Of a stretch of 64,000 nt of DNA, positions 49,826-60,730 are shown in pieces. A program made the position numbers and the translations under genes. The stretch's first letter is position 1. Each line of letters begins with the position of its first letter. The stretch is from assembly GCF_000350225.1 (NCBI RefSeq), contig NW_005179247.1, positions 31,149 through 95,148 on the forward strand, read 5' to 3'. Under the pieces are notes generated by a model. The model made no database searches. It saw only the letters and a list, made by a program, of their open reading frames with translations, and was not told the DNA's origin. This stretch comes from Chondrus crispus (Eukaryota > Rhodophyta > Florideophyceae > Gigartinales > Gigartinaceae).

Positions 49826-52060
49826 ATGCCTTCATCACGTCTTAATGTCGGAGATATTGTGTTATTTACAGCAATCGCCGAAGTACAGATGTCACTAGGT
49901 GTGCAAGGGAGGTATGCCAGAGTTGGACAAGTTTGGTGTTCGACTGAAGATGGGAACGACATACTTGAAGTGAAGGGATGGTTCGGGACTAGAGCTAGCC
50001 TTGAGCAAATCAAAATTTTACACGTAATCTGGAGAAAGGGAAGAAGTAAGCTTGGAGTGCAGGAAAGGACTATTGAAGGAATTGAAAAGAATGGATTGTG
50101 TCTAGCAAGCGGTGTGCGCATATCAAATCATACATTCATGGAGGATGGAGCTGTGACGTTGAATCGCGTGGCGTCACGTCTGTTCTCCGGAAGAGCCACT
50201 GCGCCATCCGTCCTCTTCGCCGCTGCTATAGTGCTGAACTGCGACGCCAGAGTGACCCAAGTCGATCCAAATCCGTATCTGAACCCGTATGAAATGTTTT
50301 ACAAGGCTAACGAGGCGTTGAATGCAGACAGCGCCACTACCCCTACGCAACCAGCTGTGGCGTGGTATACCTTGGCGCAATCGGTATACTCTGGGGATAT
50401 AGAGATATTCAGTTCGAATGTAGCGTATGACACGTATATGGAGACCATCACATGCCTCCAGAACTGCAGCTTCAGCCCGCATGATGCCCGCGGCATGATA
50501 ACATACGATTCAGATTTGTTGAGTACCTTGGAAGCAACGAAACATTTTCAGGAGGTAGATCGCAAGAGGCTGAGTATGTCTTTGATGAACTTGGATATAA
50601 CTCGGCAGTTTGCCGCAAGCATTTGCAAGGAGCTGGGGATCCGGGATACGTTTGACGAAAAAGTACTCATGGCGGGGGCGTTGTGCCTAGAAAGTGAAGC
50701 CAGTACGCAACAAGTCGAGTACGCCGAAACCATGTTTTTTGAAGAGGATGGGAGAGCAGACGAAGACGCGGAATGGCGACATACATTCAGTCACCACATG
50801 GCGTACTCTATCCACCATGCGGACAGAAACGACAGAAACGTCGCCGTATCGATTGGGAAATTTGAAAGGGATGGAGAAAGCGTAGGCAGGAGGCACGCAG
50901 ATTGTGAACAAGATTATGTGTTTGTGCATATATCAGACGTAACGAGATACATCGGTCATGACCTGAACAGTCTTCTGCTGAGCGGAGCGATGGAGAGAGG
51001 GCGGACGCAGTTCTTGCCAACGGGAAACATGACGATGCTCCCAAAAGCTATTGCGAGAATGGCGAGTCTGGCAGGGTGGCGGGGAAGCTGCACCCTCACG
51101 GTACGTTTCCCAATTTCGAATGGCATGATCAACGATTCGGATTATCACATATGCTTATCTCGCATCTCAAAGCCGAAGATATTGTCGTACGTGGAGGCTG
51201 AAGAGCAGATACAATCAGAGGAGATGAACGATTTGAAGCGTATCTATAACCTGGTGAACCAAACATTTCCTCAGGCCGTGGAAGAAGAAGAATACGTTGA
51301 CTATCACGAGTTGAACGTTGATGCACAAGAACACATGGGGATATCTGTGTCGCCTCGGGTGCGCACCAAAAGGGCGTCCGTACTGATTTCGTCGATGGAA
51401 AAGGCGGCAAACATCGCCTGCGCTAGGTACGCCGAAGACAGAGGCGTGCCCATGTGCTTTTTGAACCAAATGGCACCCGATGACGTGAATAGTGTTCCAA
51501 GTTTTGTGTTCTGTGCAGAGATCCTCCCTCACCACGTCCAGGATGAAGAAGCCTGTGCTTTGATTACCTCTCCAGTCCATCGTGGGCCAGATCTGATCAA
51601 CCACATACAGCTGAAAGCACAGCTACGGAAGGATGCACAGCGACGAACACGCAGATATCTTACAAGAGAGAAAATCATGGAGGAGATTGAGAACAACAAC
51701 TTCACACTCAAATACCACCGTGGCATACAGATGGAAGACAGAATCACGCAGTATTATACGTACAAGTTTCTGAAGGGCCAAACTCAAAAGACGCTAGTGG
51801 GGACGATGTTGGGGTACCCCTCGGACGTAACAGATTTGAATCCAGACACAACGCGCATCAACGATATGCAGGCATCTGGATGCCGTTCCTTCCAGAAATG
51901 CCTCGTGCAATTAGATAGCAGTGGAATTCGCATTTTCGTGATGCTTCCGTGTGGAATCGCAGCAGGATCGAAACTGAATCTGTCGTTGTCCTGGATTTGC
52001 CCAGACAGTATGCGTCATGATGCATTTGCTACACAAATGGCAATGGATGTTACCGGATAA
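49826..52060 (+). CDS. RNase II/R (RNB)-family protein, probably catalytically inactive
   Basis: 744 codons from ATG 49826 (the frame opens at 49772). The RNB domain is recognised by VFVHISDVTRYIGHDLN, the following MLPKAIARMASLAG, LSRISKPKILSYVEAEEQI, SSMEKAANIACARYAEDRGV and SPVHRGPDLINHIQLKAQL, in the order of RNase II/R/Dis3 proteins. The usual magnesium-binding cluster (four Asp in a ...ID...xDxDDA pattern) aligns with IHHADRNDRNVAVS (50808-50854): only one of the four acids is kept. In the C-terminal SP-x-R-R-Y motif the first Arg is His and the Tyr is Gly. The N-terminal part (GDIVLF, YARVGQVWC, LEVKGWFG) might be a BAH-like module; that is a guess. Family members degrade RNA 3' to 5'; this one may bind without cutting. 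It is transcribed in the same direction as the ParB-dioxygenase pair. Confidence 0.75.
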   Translation: MPSSRLNVGDIVLFTAIAEVQMSLGVQGRYARVGQVWCSTEDGNDILEVKGWFGTRASLEQIKILHVIWRKGRSKLGVQERTIEGIEKNGLCLASGVRISNHTFMEDGAVTLNRVASRLFSGRATAPSVLFAAAIVLNCDARVTQVDPNPYLNPYEMFYKANEALNADSATTPTQPAVAWYTLAQSVYSGDIEIFSSNVAYDTYMETITCLQNCSFSPHDARGMITYDSDLLSTLEATKHFQEVDRKRLSMSLMNLDITRQFAASICKELGIRDTFDEKVLMAGALCLESEASTQQVEYAETMFFEEDGRADEDAEWRHTFSHHMAYSIHHADRNDRNVAVSIGKFERDGESVGRRHADCEQDYVFVHISDVTRYIGHDLNSLLLSGAMERGRTQFLPTGNMTMLPKAIARMASLAGWRGSCTLTVRFPISNGMINDSDYHICLSRISKPKILSYVEAEEQIQSEEMNDLKRIYNLVNQTFPQAVEEEEYVDYHELNVDAQEHMGISVSPRVRTKRASVLISSMEKAANIACARYAEDRGVPMCFLNQMAPDDVNSVPSFVFCAEILPHHVQDEEACALITSPVHRGPDLINHIQLKAQLRKDAQRRTRRYLTREKIMEEIENNNFTLKYHRGIQMEDRITQYYTYKFLKGQTQKTLVGTMLGYPSDVTDLNPDTTRINDMQASGCRSFQKCLVQLDSSGIRIFVMLPCGIAAGSKLNLSLSWICPDSMRHDAFATQMAMDVTG

Positions 52061-52983
52061 CCACGCGATGCAAGCCGAGGCCCAGTCTTTGGGCAGAAGT
52101 GGAAAAGTAATATACGCACAGGGTAGAACCAAGTTTTCACAGATAATTAGGAGATATTCCCTTTTATAATATAGAGTAAGGCATATTCCCTATACCCAAA
52201 CGACATTACAAATTACGATGAAGTACTGTGGGAATGGAAAAAGCAATTAGCACATCACCAAGTACTAAAGAATATTACAATTAGCAGCAATAGTCCTGTT
52301 ACGCAAAAGTAATACTAATTCACCCGGAGCCCCATTTTTATAAAAAGAAACATTTGGAAAACATTAGTGTAATTTGAAATATTCAAATGGAATTTGCAAT
52401 TTTTTAAATTAATGTAATTTCAAACAAATGCGATTAGCAGAAAAGTGGGATTAGCCCATCGTGGGATTAGCAGGGATTAGGGCGAATCCCGCGAATCCCG
52501 TGAAACCCATAACTAAGAAGTATACAAGTTTAAAAGCAGAGCAGTATAGAAGTACGAAAGCAGAGAAGTATAGAAGAATGGAAGTTTAGAAGTATAAGAG
52601 TATGATAGTATAGAAGAATAAGAAGTATAAAAGTATAGAAGTTTAGAAGCAGAGAAGCAGAGAAGTTTCGACACAGAAAAGCAGAGAAGTTTAAAAGCAG
52701 AGATGTATAGAAGCACAGAGGCAGAGGCGTTTGAATGCAGAGAATTATGGAAGTATAGAAGTTTAAAAGCAGAGCGGTATAGAAGTATAGAAGCAGAATT
52801 TTAAAAGCAGAGCGGGATAGTTGTATATAAGTTTAGAACAGGGAAGTATGGAAGAATAGAATTTTAAAAGCAGAGAAGTTCAGAAGTGTAAAAGTATAGA
52901 AGGATAGAAGTTTAAAAGGAAGTACGACCACGGTAGAGTACTGTACGGAGGGGGGAGGGGGGCGCAGTAGAAATAAAAAATGC
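52061..52983. repeat. Intergenic: dispersed repeat copy 2 and AGAAGTATAGAAG minisatellite
   Basis: CCTTTTATAATATAGAG near 52155; the AT-rich half of the 180-bp dispersed repeat at 52318-52430; GGGATTAGC units near 52440-52490; then from about 52503 to 52925 a degenerate minisatellite of units such as GAAGTATAGAAGTTTAAAAG and CAGAGAAGTATAGAAG. No gene. Confidence 0.8.
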
Positions 52984-53493
52984 GTGGGCATTAGCAACGC
53001 TGACCTAGAATACCGTTTTTTGGTTAAATTGTTGTACAGCTGGTTGGCAGCCGCGGAAAAGACAGCCATGAACCTTCTTCTGGCGGTGCATCCCGACGGT
53101 AGACACTCCACGCCCGTTTTGGAAGAGGCCATTCAAGATGATCTTCCGCCGATAAACGAGGTGTTCTCTGCGGAAGCGAGGGACGCTTTTAACTACCTTC
53201 GCCGCGTGACCGACATGTACAACTGCTTTGAAATGCCAGAATTGGTACTTGCGGAAATTGACGTCTCCTTTCGACAAAACGGAGAGTACAACGAAATCAT
53301 TTGGATGGCGACCGCACTGTACACTTTTGGCAGTGGTGAGATCAATAGGATGCTTGGCTTCTACGAAGAAATTTATGGAGAAGATGTAGGAGTATGTGGC
53401 GAAGACAGTGATCAGAGCATGGAGATGGATGATATAGATGACGAAGAATTGGATGAAATGCTAGAGCCAGTTACTCCAGAAACGCACTACTAA
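52984..53493 (+). CDS. Small acidic protein of unknown function
   Basis: Open frame of 169 codons beginning at GTG; the first ATG in frame is 53068 (MNLLLAVHPDGRHS), giving 141 residues, unless an upstream exon supplies the start. The sequence is helix-rich (SAEARDAFNYLRRVTDMYNC, ALYTFGSGEINRMLGFYEEI) and ends with an acidic tail (MEMDDIDDEELDEMLEP). No family recognised. A broken duplicate of its 5' part lies at 49289, on the other side of the RNB gene, so the gene has been copied locally. It is the last gene of the rightward series. Confidence 0.5.
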   Translation: MGISNADLEYRFLVKLLYSWLAAAEKTAMNLLLAVHPDGRHSTPVLEEAIQDDLPPINEVFSAEARDAFNYLRRVTDMYNCFEMPELVLAEIDVSFRQNGEYNEIIWMATALYTFGSGEINRMLGFYEEIYGEDVGVCGEDSDQSMEMDDIDDEELDEMLEPVTPETHY

Positions 53494-53784
53494 TCAGTCT
53501 GTTGCGAATAAACACGATCTGGCTCATTGCTTCTCACTGTTTATTTTTCATACGTTCTAGCTGCTTGCGCTCTCCCCCTCCACCCTTCGCTTTTTTTTGG
53601 TCTGGCGGTTGGTTGCTCCTGGTGCGGGATGCAGTACAGTTCTTCTTTTTCTAGATGTAAGGGGCAGTAAAAGTGGACGAGTACCTGTGTGCCTGCATGC
53701 AATACCTACCATTGAGTCCATAGTCTAAAGTACCGATCTTACTTCAATTGGTCTACATGTTTCGAGCAGCAGAGGGGGCTGCCC

Positions 53785-55336
53785 CTAAGAAGTGTAAACG
53801 CCCGCTATGAGAGGTGTTAGCACTAGGTCCTTCCTAAGCGAGAGACCTGGACCAGTGTATTCCGTCATCCATGAGACTCCGTCTCTGCTGGTAACGCTAA
53901 AGTACTTGTCGTTTGAGTACAAATAAAGCAAGCCGGTTCCGGTGTCGTGCAACTGACCGCGCATCCATGGGCCCGTAGGCAACGGCTTGGTGATTTCAAA
54001 GACTCCTGTCATCTCCTCCATGCAAAGAAAGTTGACGGTGCCTCGGAACAACTGGAACGAAGAGGCGTAAACCGGGATAAAAGCTAGGAGAGCGTCGAGG
54101 GGAAGTCTGAGATACGTGGCAAGACTTTGAATGTCGCACTGGAAAGCCGCCTGGCTTGTCGATGAAACCAAACATTTTGCCTCCATGCCGCTCCACAGAC
54201 TGCTTTTCTTTAAGCAGACGTGACAATATGCGATCGAAGGATGGAACAACCTCTTTTGAACAGGTACGGAAGAACCCACCTCGAAGACGATCCAACACAC
54301 CAGCAGGGTAGTCTTGATCGTTGACGTGCTGGACCAAGTGAGTACTGCGCATAACCCAAGCTCCTTGAAACATGTCATATTGCTGTACAATCTCATCATC
54401 AACGTAGATGGGCCAAGACTGAAATCTGACTCCTGCTGGATCCCGAAAAGAATCCGTTGGGATTTCATGAAAAGGAAGGTGGGAGATCTGGTTTCCAGGA
54501 GACGGAGAGCAATTCGTTGACCAGTAGAAGAAGTGGCCACTGTGAAGTCTTGCGAGGGCAACATTGCGGCCACGTTCAGTTGCTCTCCAAGTCTGCGGGA
54601 AGGGAGAGGAGATGTAGAGATCCCCCTTGTCGACGCCACCGGGCCCTAGAAGCGGGGCGTGAGGTTTGTACTGCACGTACTTTGCGTGCGGATTGGGAGC
54701 GAGGGAGCGAGGTTGGTGGCGAGGGAGGTCCTTTTCTCCATGGTCACCTCCCAAGTAGACCACGTGGCCATCGGGAAGAAGCTCGGATAGCTCACCTGCT
54801 TTCTTGACGTTAATGCACGAGACGCGCCTGTTGGGAGGGTCGGCGGGGGCGGCGGGAAGAGTGTTGTCGTAGAGGAGGTTTCCTTTTAGCTTAGATGAGT
54901 GCCTGTAGTAATAAGGACACCAGTTGTCTGCCTCGACCTCGGGCAAATCGCCGAACTTGGACCTTGATATGTTGGTCTTGATGTAGGCGTTCGCGCAATC
55001 AAACTTTCCGTCCAGACGAAAGCCCTTGTCATCGAGAGCCCCGGTAAACGCTTTATATAACTTGATGACGGCATCGGAAAGAATGATATGACCACTTGGC
55101 GTGAATACACGGTCATCGGTGGTGAGGTCGGAAAGCTTGCGCAACTGGTACTTCCTGCTGGTGCCATGATAGATCCAAACGTTCTTGCCTTCAACCTTGA
55201 GGCTGGGATTGCCTTCGTCTAGATGCAGAGAGGTACTGGAGCTGTCCAAGTCGTCTGCGTGGCCGCCGGAGAACATGGTGTCGATTTGATCATGAGCGGC
55301 CTGGCGCGTTGCAGCGTGGCTTGCGTACCTGGGCAT
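53785..55336 (-). pseudogene. Unidentified gene in two overlapping frames
   Basis: From ATG 55336 (MPRYASHAATRQ) one frame runs with good coding character: NVWIYHGTSRKYQLRKLSD, CPYYYRHSSKLKGNLLYDN, WPIYVDDEIVQQYDMFQGAW, RILSRLLKEKQSVERHGGK. Around 54120-54190 the plausible coding passes to a second frame: FQCDIQSLATYLRLPLDALL, SSFQLFRGTVNFLCMEEMTG, LYLYSNDKYFSVTSRDGVSW, stop at 53785. Total about 515 codons if joined. A one-base frameshift or a short intron would explain it. The frame is open beyond 55336 to 55453, but a TATA box at 55468-55475 argues for the inner Met. I recognise no family. It faces away from the 56 kb element and converges with the 169-codon gene. Confidence 0.5.
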
Positions 55337-55467
55337 GTTAAGACTTGAGGATACAAAGCGAGGGGTGAGGACTGAGGCGAAGCGAGGAGAACGAGCAGAG
55401 GCGGAAAAGCATGAGGATATTGGGAGGGCTCGAAGGGGCAACTTTGAGATCAACGAGGAGGGTTATT

Positions 55468-55475
55468 TATTTATA
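55468..55475 (-). promoter_or_regulatory. TATA box TATAAATA
   Basis: On the minus strand, about 130 bp before the Met at 55336; a start site about 30 bp downstream would give a leader of about 100 nt. Confidence 0.45.
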
Positions 55476-55528
55476 GAGGCCAGAGCCATGAGGAGTTTAG
55501 GTAAAAATGACACGTGGAGCTGAAGTTG

Positions 55529-55712
55529 AGGTATCTGTGAGAAGCTAAGGCATAATGACAGTGTACAATAAACAATTACAGCACACAGCACCAAACGACT
55601 TCACCCCGAGCCCCATTTAAAAAATCCATATTTAGAAAACATTAATTTAATTTCAAATATTAAAATGTAATTGCACAAATTAATTAATTAACGCAATTTC
55701 AAACAAATGGGA
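55529..55712. repeat. Dispersed repeat, about 180 bp (copy 3 of 3)
   Basis: Same sequence as 4218-4400 in the same orientation, with scattered changes. No coding capacity. Confidence 0.8.
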
Positions 55713-56225
55713 TTCGTATCTATACCCATGTCCGAACAGACGCGCGTTCAGGTGGGCTGAAATTAAGCGCAAATTTACTTCGGTCTGACGGAGTGCGCAT
55801 TGGCTAGAAAAAAATCTGGAAAAATTTCAATGCGCACAGGGCCAAATTTGATTATTTTATCATACCGGATGGACGTCGAAAATTGCCGACATGCATCCGA
55901 CGTCAGCCGTTGGCCGGATGGACGTCATCCTCGCTGTCATGTCGCGTCATTGATCCCGTTCGTCGGTGTCACGATATCATTCGCGGTTCCCCTATTCACG
56001 CCCCTGAATCCCGACGCGCATCTACTGGCTGGCGCTCCTCGTAACGCGCGTCTATTGGTTCACTACTGATCTCACTTACTCTGTCCGTTCCACTCCTTCC
56101 CCCGCCCTGAATGACCACATACTGTATGAGACAATCTCATCCGCACGTTCTCTGGAACCACACCGCTCCCCTTCCGTACTCCTGTTGCCCCTCCTCCAAC
56201 GCGCCCGCCCTCTTACGACTATCCC
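55713..56225. other. No gene recognised
   Basis: CpG-rich in its second half (GACGTCATCC, ACGCGCGTCTATTGG). It directly precedes TLH4, and unlike the left flanks of TLH1 and TLH3 it has no telomere-like tract. Confidence 0.5.
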
Positions 56226-59200
56226 TATGTTTAGTTCTGGCGTCAGTTCGCGTGGGACGATACGTTTTTGGCACATGTCAGGATCGATACGTAATGACAA
56301 AAAACGTATCGTCCAGGCCTGATTCGACGTATGTGCGATTTTGGTACTGTCTACGGTATATGGCCCAAAACGTATCGTGCCGGGCGGTTTTAACGGCGAC
56401 AGTTTTCTGGTGGGACGATACGTTTTAGGCCGATTTACACGGCGGCACCTCCATACGCGCTGTATTGGCAACATTGCTGTTGGGAATTTCTGACTAAAAT
56501 TTTGCCGACGGCGGCGCACAGCCAATAAAATGTCAGTGCGCAAAATTTAGTTTTTGCCGTGTGCGATTAGAGGCGCATGAGCAATATTATTAACTTCATA
56601 TTTTATCACGTACCGTGTCCCTCGTCTGGCAAGATTGTCAGATGCCCAAAACGTATCGTGCTGGGTGGGGCAATTACAGCAGGCAGATTTAGTGGCAGGG
56701 CCTTATTCTGCACTGACGGCGTCGCAGTGCGCATGTACGAGTTACACAATAAGGCGGCGTGATTTATGTCCTGAACATCAAAGCTTTCTAAGTTATTTAC
56801 TGCGCGAAATTGAAAAGCGCCGTATGCAGGTTTCGATGATCGTTGCCTCAACGACGCATTTTGGACGGGTGTGTCAGAGATGCCTCAACGACGCATTTTG
56901 GACCGGTGTGTCAGAGATGCGTTGGGGAGGGATGCGCGCACGATGCGTTCTGGAGAGGTGGAAGGGGTGCCAGAATGCTACGTTCGAGAGGGGTGCTCGT
57001 GATGTGTTCTATAGGGGTGCGCTCATCATTCGTTTTAGAGGGATGCCAGAATGATACGTTCGAGAGGGGTGCGCCCACGACGCGTTCTAAGGGGGTGCGA
57101 GATTGATGCGTTCGGGAGGGGTGCGCCCATGATGCGGTCTGGAGGGGCGCGAGAACAATGCATTTTGGAAGGGTGCGAGAATGATACGTTCGGGAGGGGT
57201 GCGCCCACGATGCGTTCTGAAGGGGTGCGAGAATGATACGTTCGAGAGGGGTGCGCCCATGATGCGGTCTGGAGGGGCGCGAGAACAATGCATTTTGGAA
57301 GGGTGCGAGAATGATACGTTCGGGAGAGGTGCGCCCACGATGCGTTCTGAAGGAGTGCCAGAATGATACGTTCGAGAGGGGTGCGCCCATGATGCGTTCT
57401 GGAGGGGCGCGAGAACGATGCGTTTTGGAAGGGTGGGAGAATGATACTTTGGAGAGGGCTACTCGCAAGACGCGTCCTGCAAGGGGCCTGAACGGTGAGT
57501 TTGCATGTTTCTATACTTCTGTAGTAGATGGCCGTTACGAAAGCACAAGTGAAAATTTTGTGGGGTTGTTTGTGTATTGGAGAAACATCGCGATGGAAGT
57601 CTGTTCATTACGGGAAAAGTCGGCGTCCCGTGTCTGATGGGTGAAGAAGAGGAGGCGGGCAACATGACTAGCATATCTTCGTTCTGCCACGGATTGAACC
57701 CGTCGGAAGGGCGTAGTGCCGTGGAGGTTTATTGCTTGACGAAATCCATGCGTGACGTCCCTGACGACCTTGGCGATACTTTGAAAGTATAGATGGACGC
57801 AGGTTGCAACCGTGGATAAAGTTGCTTGAACGTCCTCCGTCGTGACGGCACCTGTGAGTTGAGCTGCCTTCTCACGGCGTAAAGGCAGAGCGTCGAGGGC
57901 TTCATCAAAGTCGGTGATCGACAGGAATGTGTTGCGGAGGGCGATGCCGGAGTCTGCGTCATTTTCCTCCAATTCGGTATGAGATCGTCGACCCGGGGCC
58001 AGGTCCGAACTGGAACACGTCAGACGGGCCAGTACGTCGGCGGCACATTTGTGGAGCTCATAAGACGGAGAGTTGGGGTCTGGAGTGATGAGGTCTAGAG
58101 TTGAGTCGGTTGTTGTGTCCATGGGGAGGGGTGACGACACCGGGGCGGATTGGATGGGATCTTCTTCTTCTGAGTCAGGAATGCCGACGGGGACTTGGGA
58201 GACGGTGACCATTTCCCCGATTGGCTCTTCGGCCGTAACGGGAAAGTATTTGGTCTTGGCACCACTAAACAGAGACTGGGCGCGAACAGCACCGCGGCCA
58301 ATGATTTGATCAACCTCGGTCGGCGAGGGGTTTCCGGGTGCATCAGGCGGGTGGACGGAGTTCATATGCTGTCGAAGCCGTTTCGGGGTGCCCTTGGAGA
58401 GCTTGCAAAGAGGACAGAAGTAGACTAATTTGCAAGTGAATCCTTGAAGCGGGGGAAGGCTCTTGATGGGAAGAGTGATTGCCGGATCGGGGAGGAATTG
58501 GGGAGCCTGCAGGTAGTCGGAAAGGAGCGGAGAATCGGAAACAGAGGTACGGTGGAAGAAGAGGGCTTCTTCTGCGAGTCTAGAGCGCTGTGCGGCCTGG
58601 GGAGTAGGGATGTTGTGAACGTGGCGCAAGTGGTCGCTGAAGGCCCTTGCGCTGGGGGACCCGCTCTTGCAATCGACGCAGACAAGGATGAGGGGGATGG
58701 AATGGAAGCCAACAGACAAGGACGTAGGTGCGAGATGCAGTGGCACCCGAGGATCGTTGCGGACGAAAGCGGCGGCATGCGATGGCGTAGTCATTGCGCG
58801 TGAAGTCGGGAGAGAGCGGGAAAGGAGGCGAGAGGTGAGGGGTTTCGGGGATGCGAAACGCTGGGGAAGAAGAGAAGAGGGAAAGAGAGAGAGCGGGGGG
58901 TCAGTGAGTACGAGAACCCTGTATATGTGAACATTGCGTCGAAATAAGACCTGCGAGGGGCTCATACTGAGTAGGAGAACGGGGAGCCTGGGTAGCACAG
59001 AAAGGAAGGGTTGACGTTCCGATACGTGGTGAAGTTCTACGATGATGTGGAGAATTTGGCATAGTTACAGTAGTAGTGGGTGTCAAGGAAGTAGGGCATG
59101 CAATTAAGGGTGATTACGTGAGTTAGGGAAACACGTCGTTGTATGGCGTCAGAAGGGAATGGGGATGTGAATTTGATCTGTGATTTGCCAGAGTCTGAAT

Positions 59201-59392
59201 GAGGTGCAGGTTGAGCAATTTTGATTTTGGTTGAAGTTATGAGTGTGCATCTCGAATTTGAGATTAGGGGGAGGAGGGGGATTACGGGAACACAGTTGTC
59301 CGTGTACATTCCTAACAGTGGGGGCCTGTGGCTGTATACTTCCAAAAAATTCTTCGACCGACTTTCCTACGCTGACGGCTTCCCAAGTCCAG
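56226..59392 (-). mobile_element. TLH4: internally deleted derivative
   Basis: Has both element ends (TATGTTTAGTTCTGGCGTC ... CCCAAGTCCAG) and the minisatellite (about 56840-57445), but jumps at about 57588 from the sequence left of the gene (GGAGAAACA) straight into the central coding region (TCGCGATGGAAGTCTG). About 4.7 kb is missing: most of the recombinase, all of the helicase and the Cys/His tail. 3.2 kb in total. Everything right of the junction belongs to the 6.4-kb segmental duplication. Confidence 0.88.
57535..58998 (-). pseudogene. TLH4 gene: N-terminal part only
   Basis: 487 codons: both C2H2-like fingers and part of the central region, identical in layout to TLH3, then a short unrelated tail (MFLQYTNNPTKFSLVLS) read from the non-coding side of the deletion junction. 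No recombinase or helicase residues remain. The product could at most bind DNA; it may be a non-autonomous passenger or a repressor-like leftover, but nothing shows this. Confidence 0.85.
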
Positions 59393-59571
59393 GAAAATTA
59401 TAACTAATTGAAAACTCAATATTAACATTAAATATATAATGATTACAACATGCGCTAATTAGTAACGAAAGGAAGACACTGGTTACTATTCAACCACTAG
59501 GCCGGATTTGCGTAAATGTATTCAAAATCCCAATATTCTGAGAAACTCACCTGGGTAAGAAACACGGGGTA

Positions 59572-60496
59572 CAGAGTAAAGTCTCGATATCGTGAACCCA
59601 AATGTGGCGCTTCCGAGCAGCCCATTGAGTTCGCCTTACCGAGGCAGTTTACGGCGGCGGAACTGCTCGTGTACACGTGTACCCGTTTTACGGGTACAGT
59701 ATGATTTGGACCACACCGGTGGAGACGCTCTTAGAGCGTCTCCACCAATGCCGATGATACGGTCACAGGAACACAAACTCACTTTCCTTGACTCTGTCCA
59801 TCGACGGGCAACGTCGACGGGCAACGTCGACGGGCGCAATTCCATATCTGGACCACTTCACATTGTGATCCAGCCTTCCTTTTCTTTTAATTCTGCCACA
59901 TCCAGAGTCTATATCAGAAGAGTCAGCTCTCGGTCAAGCCATTGATCTTGGATTAGGGGATTTTGCAGCATTTACTGGCATTGAGCAAGATCAATTTAAC
60001 GGTGATTCAGATAGTGAGGACGATCGCTCTACTGTGCCAGCGAAAGACCAGACAGGACGCAAACCGTCGCTTGCTCGGTATCGCGGAACATTAGAAGCTC
60101 TACCTAACGAACTCAGTTGTATTATGACGGACGCGAATCTAGTTCAATCGGGGCTGCCTTCGAGCATCAAGTCACTTCTGTATGAGGAACAAAGCCGCGT
60201 AAGGAGGCTTCAGCGTTCGAATCTGAGGCAAAATCGTATGGATGGCTTCTGTAGTCGTTGATGGTTCGTTTCTAGTGCGCATTTCGGCCTCGATAAAGTG
60301 AACTCTGGGGTTTTCATGTTTTTGTATGTTCATGGTATCGCGTAGTTCATTCTATAGAGTCTAGTTCACGTTAGAAATACGAAAACGTTGATTCTGGGCC
60401 AAAAAAGCGGGGTGGCGCCTCCCTCATAGTCCTCCGCTTCAGTGTACCGAGACAGTTCATCATATCAGGTACGCAGCTTATCGAGACTTTACTCTG
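59572..60496. mobile_element. Pogo/Tc1-like DNA transposon remnant, copy B
   Basis: Same element as at 39735-40659, same length (925 bp), same TIRs and flanking TA; copied as part of the segmental duplication and not an independent insertion. Confidence 0.7.
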
Positions 60497-60730
60497 TAGT
60501 TTTGATAGCGAGGGACTACTGTAGTGGCTATTATGTTGGTCGGGCTACTCTTTTGCTGCGGTTATGTACTGCCACAAGAGCGCGCCAGGGACTTACCCGT
60601 GTTACATGGACGCACCCGCCATAGCGTAGCGAATCATTTTCATGTCCACCGTAATCATATAATCTCAAACCTGGTCTGGAAGTGCAGGAAATTGCTTTTT
60701 TATTGTTAGGACCCTGTCAGTATTGGAACT

